This document shows, in pieces, positions 1-5,727 of a stretch of DNA of 11,051 nucleotides. Source of the stretch: VGRW01 sp041498295 (GTDB lineage Bacteria; Myxococcota_A; UBA9160; SZUA-336); the NCBI GenBank assembly GCA_041498295.1, contig JBGQIB010000148.1, forward strand, positions 1-11,051. Direction: 5' to 3'. The notes below the pieces were generated by a model. That model did not search any database. It was given only the letters and a program-made list of their open reading frames with translations, and was not told the origin of the DNA. A program made the translations under genes and the position numbers. How positions within the stretch are numbered: the stretch's first letter is position 1; each line of letters begins with the position of its first letter.

Positions 1-216
1 CAGCGCCGCTACGACATGGCGTACACGCAGTGCATGTACGCGAACGGGAACCAGGTGCCGGTTGCGGGTCGCCCTGCAGCTCCGTACGGAGCTCGATCGT
101 CGCCGCCACCGCCCCCGCGCAGAGAGCGAGCGCTGCAGCCTCCGCCGCCGCCCATCGGCGCGCCCCCGCCTCCGCCTGCGGCCGCCCCCTACTACGGACC
201 TCCGGACCTCGGCTAG
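1..216 (+). CDS. C-terminal end of a proline-rich, glycine-zipper-type envelope protein (partial)
   Basis: The reading frame is open from the first base of the window to a TAG at 214-216, so this is the 3' end of a longer gene. The visible 71 residues begin QRRYDMAYTQCMYANGNQVP. A tail of the form YD-x-AY-x-QCMY-x-x-GNQVP closes many proteobacterial glycine-zipper and outer-membrane-associated proteins, with the glycine zipper lying upstream (here outside the window). After it comes a low-complexity tail with three runs of five prolines separated by short Arg/Glu/Ala/Gly stretches, ending in PYYGPPDLG. Pro-rich tails of this kind often act as flexible spacers in the envelope. The family call rests on the short motif alone, so it is moderate. 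Two overlapping frames are also open here but look like by-products of the GC-rich proline codons. Confidence 0.6.
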   Translation, partial: QRRYDMAYTQCMYANGNQVPVAGRPAAPYGARSSPPPPPRRERALQPPPPPIGAPPPPPAAAPYYGPPDLG

Positions 217-259
217 CCGGTTGCCGCACGACGTACTGAGTCACTTGAACGCCATCGCG

Positions 260-272
260 GTTTCTGCGAAAC
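260..272. repeat. Short inverted repeat just before the propeller gene start
   Basis: GTTTC and GAAAC flank a 3-nt TGC spacer, giving a perfect 5-bp inverted repeat that ends 4 nt before the GTG at 277. It is also one of the few AT-rich spots in this intergenic stretch. It could be an operator half-site pair or a small hairpin at the translation start. Short repeats of this size also arise by chance, so only the symmetry itself is certain. Confidence 0.3.
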
Positions 273-276
273 GTGT

Positions 277-1329
277 GTGCCCGTGAGTCGCAGCTCTGCG
301 CATCTGTTCGCCGCGTGGGTCACCCTGTTGCCGTGGCTCGCGAGCGCGCCAGCGAGCGGCGCGGATCCGACGGCCGGCGGGTACCGCGTGCAGCGCACTC
401 TCGAGCTCGGCGGCGAGGGCGGCTGGGACTATCTCGTCGTGGAGCCGGAGCGCCATCGGCTGTTCGTCTCGCGCTCGACGCACGTGATGGTGGTCGACGT
501 CGAGAGCGGGAAGCTCATCGGTGACATCCCGGGCACGGAGGGCGTTCACGGCATCGCCCTCGCGGCCGAGCTTGGGCGCGGCTTCACGAGCAATGGCAAG
601 GCGGGCACGGCGACGATCTTCGAGCTCGCGACCTTAGCTGTGATCGGCACGGTGAAGACCGGCGACGACCCCGACGCGATCCTCTACGACTCAAGCACGA
701 AGCGCGTGTTCACGTTCAACGGCCGCAGCAACGACGCGACCGCGATCGACGCGGCTACGGGGAAGGTGGCCGGCACGCTCGCGCTCGGAGGCCGGCCCGA
801 GTTCGCGGTCGCCGACGGCGCGGGGAGGATCTTCGTCGACATCCAGGACAAGGCCGAGGTCGTCGCGCTCGACGCGGCAAAGCTCGAGGTGCTCGCGCGC
901 TGGTCGACCGCGCCAGGCGAGCAGCCGAGCGGGCTCGCGTACGACGCGCAGCATCAGCGGCTGTTCTCGGGGTGCAGAAACGGGAAGCTGATCGTGCTCG
1001 ACAGCGCGAGCGGCCGGGTGCTCGCGACGCTGCCGATCGGCCAGGGCGTCGACGGTGTCGCATTCGACGCGGAGCGCGCGCTCGCCTTCGCCTCGAACGC
1101 CGACGGGACGCTCTCGGTCGTACGCGAGGACAGCCCGGCGAAGTTCACCCTGCTGGGGACCGCGATGACCGAGCCGGGCGCGCGCACGCTGACGCTCGAC
1201 CCGAAGACGCACCGCTTGTATCTGCCGACGGCGAAGTTCGAGCCGTCGCCCGAGCCGAAGGGAGGGGAGCCCCGGCCGCGGCCGCAGACGATCGAGGGGA
1301 GCTTCAAGCTGCTCGTGGTCGGAAGGTAG
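277..1329 (+). CDS. Exported YncE-family beta-propeller (YVTN-repeat-like) protein
   Basis: This 350-residue protein has an N-terminal signal sequence: after a few polar residues comes a hydrophobic stretch (about 9-22), then an Ala-rich exit, with cleavage likely around residue 28. The mature part (about 36-350) repeats a blade pattern: RLFVSRSTHVMVVD (61-74), RVFTFNGRSNDATAID (143-158), RLFSGCRNGKLIVLD (228-242), AFASNADGTLSVV (270-282) and HRLYLPTAKF (312-321). This matches the periplasmic YncE-type seven-bladed propellers, whose molecular role is mostly unknown; they are thought to bind ligands or partners rather than catalyse. The 'GGWDYL' opening and the 'EGSFKLLVVGR' end suggest the full-length protein is present. 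The start is GTG at 277 or GTG at 283, and neither has a clear Shine-Dalgarno. It converges on the VOC gene 8 bp downstream. Confidence 0.85.
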   Translation: MPVSRSSAHLFAAWVTLLPWLASAPASGADPTAGGYRVQRTLELGGEGGWDYLVVEPERHRLFVSRSTHVMVVDVESGKLIGDIPGTEGVHGIALAAELGRGFTSNGKAGTATIFELATLAVIGTVKTGDDPDAILYDSSTKRVFTFNGRSNDATAIDAATGKVAGTLALGGRPEFAVADGAGRIFVDIQDKAEVVALDAAKLEVLARWSTAPGEQPSGLAYDAQHQRLFSGCRNGKLIVLDSASGRVLATLPIGQGVDGVAFDAERALAFASNADGTLSVVREDSPAKFTLLGTAMTEPGARTLTLDPKTHRLYLPTAKFEPSPEPKGGEPRPRPQTIEGSFKLLVVGR

Positions 1330-1332
1330 GCC

Positions 1333-1356
1333 GGTCGTCATCCGCTGATGACGACC
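1333..1356. terminator. Perfect 10-bp hairpin between convergent genes, likely bidirectional terminator
   Basis: GGTCGTCATC at 1333-1342 and its exact complement at 1347-1356 flank a CGCT tetraloop. The stem starts 3 nt after the stop of the propeller gene and contains the last codons and TGA of the opposing VOC gene. A hairpin in this place can end transcription from both sides. There is no clear run of T after either arm, so it is not a textbook intrinsic terminator. It could instead protect 3' ends or act together with Rho. Confidence 0.6.
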
Positions 1357-1895
1357 TCGCCTTGATCGGTCTGGACGCCGACACTCCACAGACCCGGCTC
1401 TCGATCGCGGACCCATCGGAGTGGGACGTCGGCCCCGTCGATCTCATGCGTAGCGGCCAGCGCGCCTGGGTACTGCTCCGCGTGATCCCACTGCATGAAG
1501 AACGGCAGCGTCGCGTCGGCCAACGCCAGCGCCAGACCCGCAGCGCGCCAGGTCAGGAGGACGCCGTCAGGTCGCAGTCGTCTTCGCTGTTCCATGCTGA
1601 TTCCCAGTCTTTCGGCGACGTCGCCGATGGCGTCAGTCCTCAGTGACCAACGCACCAATCGATCGCCGTCCGAAGTCGCTCGGAGTAGCGACCGCCCATA
1701 CTCGGTTTCGCGCGCCTGCTCGGGAGACACGACGCCGAGTAGTTCGATGTACTGGGCGCCAAGTGGAATCACTCGATTCGCAGTGCCCACCCCTGGGTGC
1801 ACACCACCGTCGAGCGCATCGAAGCCGATGGAACGAAACCGACTCGTCGCGGCGTCGAGATCGGTCACACCGACGATGATCTGACTGAGCACCAA
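1338..1895 (-). CDS. Glyoxalase-like (VOC superfamily) protein
   Basis: The 185-residue protein opens with the VOC pattern of a first beta strand, 'QIIVGVTDLDAA', then a helix, 'RFRSIGFDALDGGVHPGVGTANRVI', and a strand, 'QYIELLGVV'. This is typical of the Glyoxalase_3-type domain, in which a single chain carries both beta-alpha-beta-beta-beta halves (here about 1-95 and 100-183). Members bind a metal and act on small molecules, but the substrate cannot be read from sequence. The first strand lacks the usual 'DH' metal pair, so catalysis is not assured. The start is TTG at 1895, chosen because a strong GAGGAGGAG lies 10 nt upstream; GTG one codon later is the alternative. It is divergent from the VWA gene. 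Confidence 0.75.
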   Translation of the reverse strand: MVLSQIIVGVTDLDAATSRFRSIGFDALDGGVHPGVGTANRVIPLGAQYIELLGVVSPEQARETEYGRSLLRATSDGDRLVRWSLRTDAIGDVAERLGISMEQRRRLRPDGVLLTWRAAGLALALADATLPFFMQWDHAEQYPGALAATHEIDGADVPLRWVRDREPGLWSVGVQTDQGEVVISG

Positions 1896-1905
1896 AATAC
1901 TCGCA

Positions 1906-1914
1906 CTCCTCCTC
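1906..1914 (-). promoter_or_regulatory. Strong Shine-Dalgarno deciding the VOC gene start
   Basis: On the minus strand this reads GAGGAGGAG, with 10 nt to the TTG at 1895 and 13 nt to the GTG at 1892. The spacing favours the unusual TTG start. It is the clearest ribosome-binding site in the window and contrasts with the neighbouring genes, which have none. A TAAGCT hexamer on the same strand (1924-1929) could be a -10 element, but no convincing -35 goes with it. Confidence 0.6.
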
Positions 1915-1988
1915 GACCGTCCCAGCTTATTCGTCCCTCACTGCACTGCCTGGCCGAAGACGGACGCGACCCATCGGGCTCGTGGGAG

Positions 1989-2017
1989 CTGTCGATCCGC
2001 TCGGCGAGGGATAGACT
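1989..2017 (+). promoter_or_regulatory. Candidate leaderless promoter of the VWA gene
   Basis: A TAGACT hexamer (2012-2017, matching the T, A and final T of TATAAT) lies exactly 6 nt before the ATG at 2024. Transcription from it would start at or next to the A of the start codon. A weak -35 candidate, CTGTCG (1989-1994, three of six matches to TTGACA), sits 17 bp upstream. CTCG-G-CGAG, a 9-nt inverted repeat (2000-2008), falls in the spacer. The same TAGACT-N6-ATG arrangement recurs at the CoA-transferase gene. Confidence 0.45.
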
Positions 2018-2023
2018 TCCGCC

Positions 2024-3178
2024 ATGCGCTGCCCCGGCGCCGCTCTCGCACTCGCTCTCGCATTCTGCGCGGCGAGCGCGCGGGCGGAAGCGCCGCCGCA
2101 GATCACGCTGACCTTGGACACCGTCGACGTGGTCCGGCCGCCATCGGGCGAGCCCGGGCTCGGGTTCCTGTCGGGGCGGGCACTCGCGCACGAGGGCGAT
2201 CTCGAGCTCTTCGACGTGGTGTTCGCGATCGACACCTCGGGCAGCACGGCCGATTCCTCGGGCCTGGGCGAGCGATCGGGTTGGCTCTCCCACCTTCCCG
2301 GGCTCGGGGTCGCGCGCGGCGACAGCGTGCTCGGCGCCGAGGTGGCCGCGATCGAGTCACTGCTCGACGGCTTCGACGCGCGCACGACCCGCGTCGGCCT
2401 GGTGAGCTTCGCGGGCAGCGACTACCCGAGCACCAACGCCTGGGTCGATGCGCCGCTGACGTCGGACTTCCGGCAGATGCGCAGCGCCCTCGCGGACCGC
2501 CTGCTGGTCGATCCGGAGGGCGGCACGGATCTCGCGGCAGGGCTGCTGCGCGGGGCGATCGAGCTGCTCGGCACGCGCAGTGCCGAGAGCCAGCCGCGCA
2601 AGAGCGCGACCCGACACTTGGTGGTGTTGACCGACGGCATGCCCACCTTGCCGGAGTCCGACCCGGTCGACGCCGCGATCCGCGCGGCGCACTCACTGGC
2701 GAAGCGCGGTATCTGCGTGCACGTATTCGCGATCGGCCGCGAGGCATCGCGCGAGGGACGCGAGATCGCTCCCGTAGCGGAGCTGACGCACGGCGAGTAT
2801 CACGCGGTCCAGGACCTCGCGAAGCTCGCGCCGCTCCTGGCGCAGATCCAGTTCCGCTCGCTGAAGGAGCTGCGCGTCGAGAACAAGACGACCGGCGCGC
2901 CCGCGCTCGAGCTCGCGCGCGACGATACCGGCGCCTGGTCCGGGCTCGTGCCATTCATCACGGGCTCGAACCTGATCGAGATCGTGGCGGTCGCCAGCGA
3001 CGGCCGCGAGCGGCGCCTCGAGCGCCAGGTCGTGTTCGGCAACGTGACGCTCGACGCGGAGCAGCGAGCGCGCCGCGACCGCTTGCTGGCCTTGCAGGCG
3101 GAAGCCGGAGCGCGCGCAAAAGCGGCGCGCGAGAAGAAGCTCGCGATCGAGCCCGAGCGCCCGAAGCCGGCGAACTAG
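2024..3178 (+). CDS. Secreted von Willebrand factor A (VWA) domain protein with C-terminal Ig-like module
   Basis: The 384 residues begin with a signal peptide (Ala/Leu-rich core 6-16, probable cleavage after ASARA at 21). The VWA domain spans about 63-275 and has an intact metal-ion-dependent adhesion site: D-T-S-G-S at 70-74, Thr168 in 'GGTDL' and Asp204 in 'VVLTDGMP'. It should therefore bind Mg2+ or a similar ion and contact a protein or polymer ligand. A second module (about 283-340, 'LRVENKTTGAPALEL...FITGSNLIEIVAVASDGRER') looks like a beta-sandwich and follows the VWA domain in similar exported proteins of deltaproteobacterial-grade genomes. The last 40 residues are highly charged (Arg/Lys/Glu/Ala) and probably helical. 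No transmembrane segment or lipobox is seen, so the protein is likely periplasmic or secreted. Its ligand is unknown. Confidence 0.85.
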   Translation: MRCPGAALALALAFCAASARAEAPPQITLTLDTVDVVRPPSGEPGLGFLSGRALAHEGDLELFDVVFAIDTSGSTADSSGLGERSGWLSHLPGLGVARGDSVLGAEVAAIESLLDGFDARTTRVGLVSFAGSDYPSTNAWVDAPLTSDFRQMRSALADRLLVDPEGGTDLAAGLLRGAIELLGTRSAESQPRKSATRHLVVLTDGMPTLPESDPVDAAIRAAHSLAKRGICVHVFAIGREASREGREIAPVAELTHGEYHAVQDLAKLAPLLAQIQFRSLKELRVENKTTGAPALELARDDTGAWSGLVPFITGSNLIEIVAVASDGRERRLERQVVFGNVTLDAEQRARRDRLLALQAEAGARAKAAREKKLAIEPERPKPAN

Positions 3179-3181
3179 GTG

Positions 3182-3228
3182 AGCGATCTAAACTCGCTTT
3201 GGCACTGAACTGCGAGAGTCAGTGACTC
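3182..3228. terminator. Weak hairpins between convergent VWA and lipoprotein genes
   Basis: Two short symmetric elements fill this 40-bp gap. AGCGA (3182-3186) pairs with TCGCT (3194-3198) across a 7-nt loop and is followed by two more T residues, a weak terminator for the VWA gene. GAGTCA-G-TGACTC (3216-3228) is a perfect 13-nt palindrome covering the stop codon of the lipoprotein gene. Both stems are short, so a termination role is only a suggestion from position. Confidence 0.35.
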
Positions 3229-3887
3229 GGCGGCGCGAAGAGAATGCCCTTCATGAAGGGCTCGACCTCCGCGTACTGGGCAATCTCTGGCTCGCCGGCG
3301 AGGTGGCGCTCGCTGTAGGCGAACTCGACGATGAAGCCCTTTCGATAGGGGTGCAGGCAGCGGAAGCCGCGCCGATGCTCGATGAAGGTCGAGCCCTCGA
3401 AGCGGGGTACGCGCTTGTCCTCGACGATCTCGTCGTAGCGCACGCACTCGGCGCCGGGTGAGCGGTCCACCTGCTCGTCCGCGGAGACGAAATGAAGCGG
3501 GGGCTGTCCAGTCGCGTTCGACAGGCCCTCCGCGAAGCCGGCGTCGAATCGCCGCTTGAAGTCCTCGGCGGTGGTGACGTCGGCAGGTACGTCGACCTCC
3601 GAGAACTCGTACACGACGACCCCCGCCACGAGCGTCCGCAGCTCGACCGGCGTTTCGGGGTATTTTTCTGTGAGCGGCTTTCCGAAGACGATCACGTGGT
3701 TCGGAGAGAACGTCGAACCGGGCACGGCCCACCAGCGCGGTCCAATGGGCGGCAGGACCGAGATACCCTGTTCGGGGAATTCGTAGCGCGCATTCGTGTC
3801 CGCAACCCGCACGGCGCCGCCGGGTGCGCCGCAGGCAATCACCAGGGGAGCGGCGAAGATCAGAAGCGCGATCCGCAAGAGCAGCAT
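3219..3887 (-). CDS. Lipoprotein of unknown function
   Basis: I do not recognise the family. The 222-residue protein starts with a short lipoprotein signal: a hydrophobic stretch (2-15) ending in the lipobox L-V-I-A-C, with the lipidated Cys at 19. The residues after it (GAPGG) carry no Asp at +2, so outer-membrane sorting is likely if the organism is Gram-negative. The mature domain mixes strands and helices, including 'NHVIVFGKPL' (63-72), 'TTAEDFKRRFDAGFAEGL' (105-122) and 'GFIVEFAYSERHL' (184-196). Two further cysteines, C148 and C177, could form a disulfide. The frame stays open upstream of the chosen ATG, but that extension would run across the divergent CoA-transferase start and has no signal sequence. 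The pair is divergent with a 60-bp gap, so shared regulation is possible. Confidence 0.7.
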   Translation of the reverse strand: MLLLRIALLIFAAPLVIACGAPGGAVRVADTNARYEFPEQGISVLPPIGPRWWAVPGSTFSPNHVIVFGKPLTEKYPETPVELRTLVAGVVVYEFSEVDVPADVTTAEDFKRRFDAGFAEGLSNATGQPPLHFVSADEQVDRSPGAECVRYDEIVEDKRVPRFEGSTFIEHRRGFRCLHPYRKGFIVEFAYSERHLAGEPEIAQYAEVEPFMKGILFAPPSH

Positions 3888-3922
3888 CGTCCGCCGAGTG
3901 TCGCGCGAACAGCGAGCGCCGT

Positions 3923-3933
3923 CGAGTAACTCG
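3923..3933. promoter_or_regulatory. Possible operator between the divergent lipoprotein and CoA-transferase genes
   Basis: CGAGT-A-ACTCG is a perfect inverted repeat with 5-bp arms, located 2 bp before the TAGACT -10 candidate of the CoA-transferase gene. A bound repressor here would cover the promoter spacer. The divergent lipoprotein gene begins 36 bp away. No regulator is identified in the window that obviously matches it. Confidence 0.3.
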
Positions 3934-3935
3934 CA

Positions 3936-3941
3936 TAGACT
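3936..3941 (+). promoter_or_regulatory. Candidate leaderless promoter (-10) of the CoA-transferase gene
   Basis: TAGACT is followed by 6 nt and then ATG at 3948, the same hexamer and spacing as upstream of the VWA gene. There is no Shine-Dalgarno between it and the start codon. I see no recognisable -35 hexamer at the expected distance. Confidence 0.45.
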
Positions 3942-3947
3942 GGGCGT

Positions 3948-5234
3948 ATGATCGACGCCACGCGCACCGTGACATGCACCGCCGCTGCCGCCGTCTCCGT
4001 CGTCGCCGATGGCATGCGCGTGCTCGTAGGCTCGGGCGCCGCGGCTCCGGAATCGCTGATCGCGGCGTTCTGCGCCCGGGCGCTCGGCCTGCGCGACGTC
4101 GAAGCGTGCCAGATCCTCACGCTCGGCGACGCGCCCTACGCGTCGGCCGCGTTCGCGGGGCACGTGCGTCCCAACACCTTCTTCATAGGCCCGAACACCC
4201 GTGAAGCCGTCGCCGAAGGACGCGCCGACTTCACACCGGTATTTCTCAGCGAGATTGCGTCACTCCTGCGCGGGCCACTCCCGATCGACGTGGCTCTCGT
4301 GCAAGTCTCGCCGCCGGATGCTCACGGGTATTGTTCCCTCGGCGTGTCCGTCGACATCGTCAAGCCCGGCATCGACGCCGCAAAGATCGTCCTCGCCGAA
4401 GTGAATCCGAGGATGCCGCGCACGTACGGAGACTCGTTCGTCCACGTCTCCCGCATCGACCGCCTCGTCGAAGTCGATCATCCGCTCCCAGAGCTCGCGC
4501 CCGAGCCCATCACGGAAGTCGCAAGCAGGATCGGCGAGCACGTGGCAGGGCTGATCCGCGATGGGGACACGCTGCAGCTCGGCATCGGTGCCATTCCGAA
4601 CGCCATCCTCACGGCGCTCGTGAATCATCGTGACCTCGGGATTCACACAGAGATGTTCTCCGACGGCGTCGTGGATCTGGTCGCGAGCGGAGTGGTCACG
4701 AACGCGCGCAAGACGCTGCACCGGGGCAAGCTCGTGACGAGCTTCGTCATGGGAACGAAGCGTTTGTACGACTTCGTTCACGACAACGCAGCGGTCGAGA
4801 TGCACCCGTCTCACTACGTGAACGACCCATTCGTCATCGCGAAGAACCGCGGGATGGTCGCGATCAATTCGGCGTTGGCCATCGACTTGACTGGACAGGT
4901 GTGCGCCGACTCACTCGGACCGCGCCTCTACTCGGGCGTGGGAGGTCAGGTCGATTTCTTCCGCGGCGCCGCAAGATCGGAGGCGGGCCGGCCCATCGTC
5001 GCCTTGCCGGCGACCGCCAAAGGGGGAACGGTCTCGCGAATCGACGTCGAGCTGCCGCTTGGATCGGGCGTGACGACCTCGCGCAACGACGTGCACTACG
5101 TCGTCACCGAGTTTGGCGTAGCAGCCCTTCACGGCCGGAGCATCCGGGAGCGGGTTCACGCACTCGTCGGCGTCGCGCATCCCGCGTTTCGCGAGGAACT
5201 CCTGGCGCGCGCCCGTGCGAGTCATTGGATCTAG
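3948..5234 (+). CDS. Acetyl-CoA hydrolase / 4-hydroxybutyrate CoA-transferase family protein
   Basis: The 428-residue length fits single-chain class I CoA-transferases of the acetyl-CoA hydrolase family, which move CoA between acyl-CoA and a carboxylate through a glutamyl-CoA thioester. The N-terminal domain (about 1-180) contains 'VSPPDAHGYCSLGVSVD' (120-136) and 'NPRMPRTYGDSFVHVS' (153-168). The C-terminal domain (about 190-428) contains 'LQLGIGAIPNAIL' (209-221), the probable catalytic Glu235 in 'HTEMFSDG', and 'YSGVGGQVDFFRGA'. Conserved 'VTTSRNDVHYVVTEFGVA' follows near the end. All key motifs are intact. Preferred substrates (acetate, 4-hydroxybutyrate, succinate or others) cannot be told from sequence. 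No obvious pathway partner lies next to it; the nearest genes are a lipoprotein and an NTF2-like gene. It is predicted to be cytoplasmic. Confidence 0.9.
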   Translation: MIDATRTVTCTAAAAVSVVADGMRVLVGSGAAAPESLIAAFCARALGLRDVEACQILTLGDAPYASAAFAGHVRPNTFFIGPNTREAVAEGRADFTPVFLSEIASLLRGPLPIDVALVQVSPPDAHGYCSLGVSVDIVKPGIDAAKIVLAEVNPRMPRTYGDSFVHVSRIDRLVEVDHPLPELAPEPITEVASRIGEHVAGLIRDGDTLQLGIGAIPNAILTALVNHRDLGIHTEMFSDGVVDLVASGVVTNARKTLHRGKLVTSFVMGTKRLYDFVHDNAAVEMHPSHYVNDPFVIAKNRGMVAINSALAIDLTGQVCADSLGPRLYSGVGGQVDFFRGAARSEAGRPIVALPATAKGGTVSRIDVELPLGSGVTTSRNDVHYVVTEFGVAALHGRSIRERVHALVGVAHPAFREELLARARASHWI

Positions 5235-5241
5235 CGGCGAG

Positions 5242-5670
5242 TCAAGCTGCCGAGGAAAAGAACTCGTCCTCGGTCTGCTGGTCGCCCTGGTACTGCCAGA
5301 AGACCGTGGCCTTGCCGTCCTTCACCGTCCAGACATGGACCTGCGGCGACGACCAGCTGCGTCCGCCACGTCGGGCGCTCTCGGTGCAGAGGACGACGAC
5401 CCGGTCGCGCTGGGCCAGGAGGTCATCGACCTGCAGCCGGAACGTGCCGCCGGAGAGCTCCATGAAGTGCCCGAAGAAGCCGAGCACCTCGGCGTGTCCT
5501 CGGTAGTCGCGCGACAGAGGTCCGCGCCCGGGAACGTGCCAGAGAATGTCTCCGGCAAGCGGCGCGGTCGCGCCCTGCATGTCACCGCGCGAAAACGCGT
5601 CGTAGGCGCTCTTGATCAGCGCGGCGTTGGCCTTGGCCAGCGCCGTCTCGGTCACTGTGGTCTCGGACAT
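5242..5670 (-). CDS. NTF2-fold SnoaL-like / ketosteroid isomerase-like protein
   Basis: This 142-residue protein has the usual length and pattern of a SnoaL-like NTF2 domain: a first helix 'ALIKSAYDAFSRGDM', then 'ILWHVPGRGPLSRDYRGHAEVLGFFGHF', then strands with 'VHVWTVKDGKATVFWQYQGD'. Such proteins form a cone-shaped pocket for a small ligand; some are isomerases or cyclases and many have unknown roles. The start is ATG at 5670 because GAGGGG lies 9 nt upstream and homologues of this type begin just before the first helix. An ATG at 5703 would add 11 residues. It is the last of three minus-strand genes, 57 bp after the LuxR-type regulator, and its stop lies 7 bp from the stop of the opposing CoA-transferase gene. 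Confidence 0.8.
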   Translation of the reverse strand: MSETTVTETALAKANAALIKSAYDAFSRGDMQGATAPLAGDILWHVPGRGPLSRDYRGHAEVLGFFGHFMELSGGTFRLQVDDLLAQRDRVVVLCTESARRGGRSWSSPQVHVWTVKDGKATVFWQYQGDQQTEDEFFSSAA

Positions 5671-5679
5671 GTCACGTTG

Positions 5680-5685
5680 CCCCTC
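5680..5685 (-). promoter_or_regulatory. Shine-Dalgarno of the SnoaL-like gene
   Basis: On the minus strand this reads GAGGGG, 9 nt before the ATG at 5670. It supports that start over the ATG at 5703, whose upstream sequence has only GGAA. Confidence 0.5.
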
Positions 5686-5706
5686 GATGGTGTGGAGCTC
5701 CATCGT

Positions 5707-5723
5707 GTGCGTTCCGCGCGCAC
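5707..5723 (-). other. Small intercistronic hairpin between regulator and SnoaL-like gene
   Basis: GTGCG and CGCAC form a 5-bp stem around a 7-nt loop in the 57-bp gap after the regulator's stop codon. It has no T-run, so it is not a clear terminator. It could stabilise a processed transcript end or attenuate readthrough into the last gene. Seen by eye only. Confidence 0.25.
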
Positions 5724-5727
5724 GTCA

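Noticed and set aside
100..190. Possible tandem DNA repeat or CRISPR-like array in the CCGCC-rich stretch
   Set aside because: The repetition comes from proline codons of differing spacing; there are no regular repeat and spacer units.
691..1416. 241-residue minus-strand frame opposite the propeller gene
   Set aside because: It has shadow-like composition and overlaps both the propeller and VOC genes, which have clear family motifs.
2281..3225. 314-residue plus-strand frame overlapping the VWA gene
   Set aside because: It is very Arg-rich with no domain; the VWA frame has a signal peptide and intact metal-site motif.
3660..3669. T-rich run that could end a terminator on the plus strand
   Set aside because: It lies inside the lipoprotein coding sequence with no preceding stem and no plus-strand gene to terminate.
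3888..4163. N-terminal extension of the lipoprotein frame
   Set aside because: It would overlap the first 216 bp of the CoA-transferase gene and place the lipobox in the protein interior.
5693..5702. TGGAGCTCCA 10-bp palindrome upstream of the SnoaL-like gene
   Set aside because: It is isolated, without a second copy or promoter element beside it; too little to call an operator.
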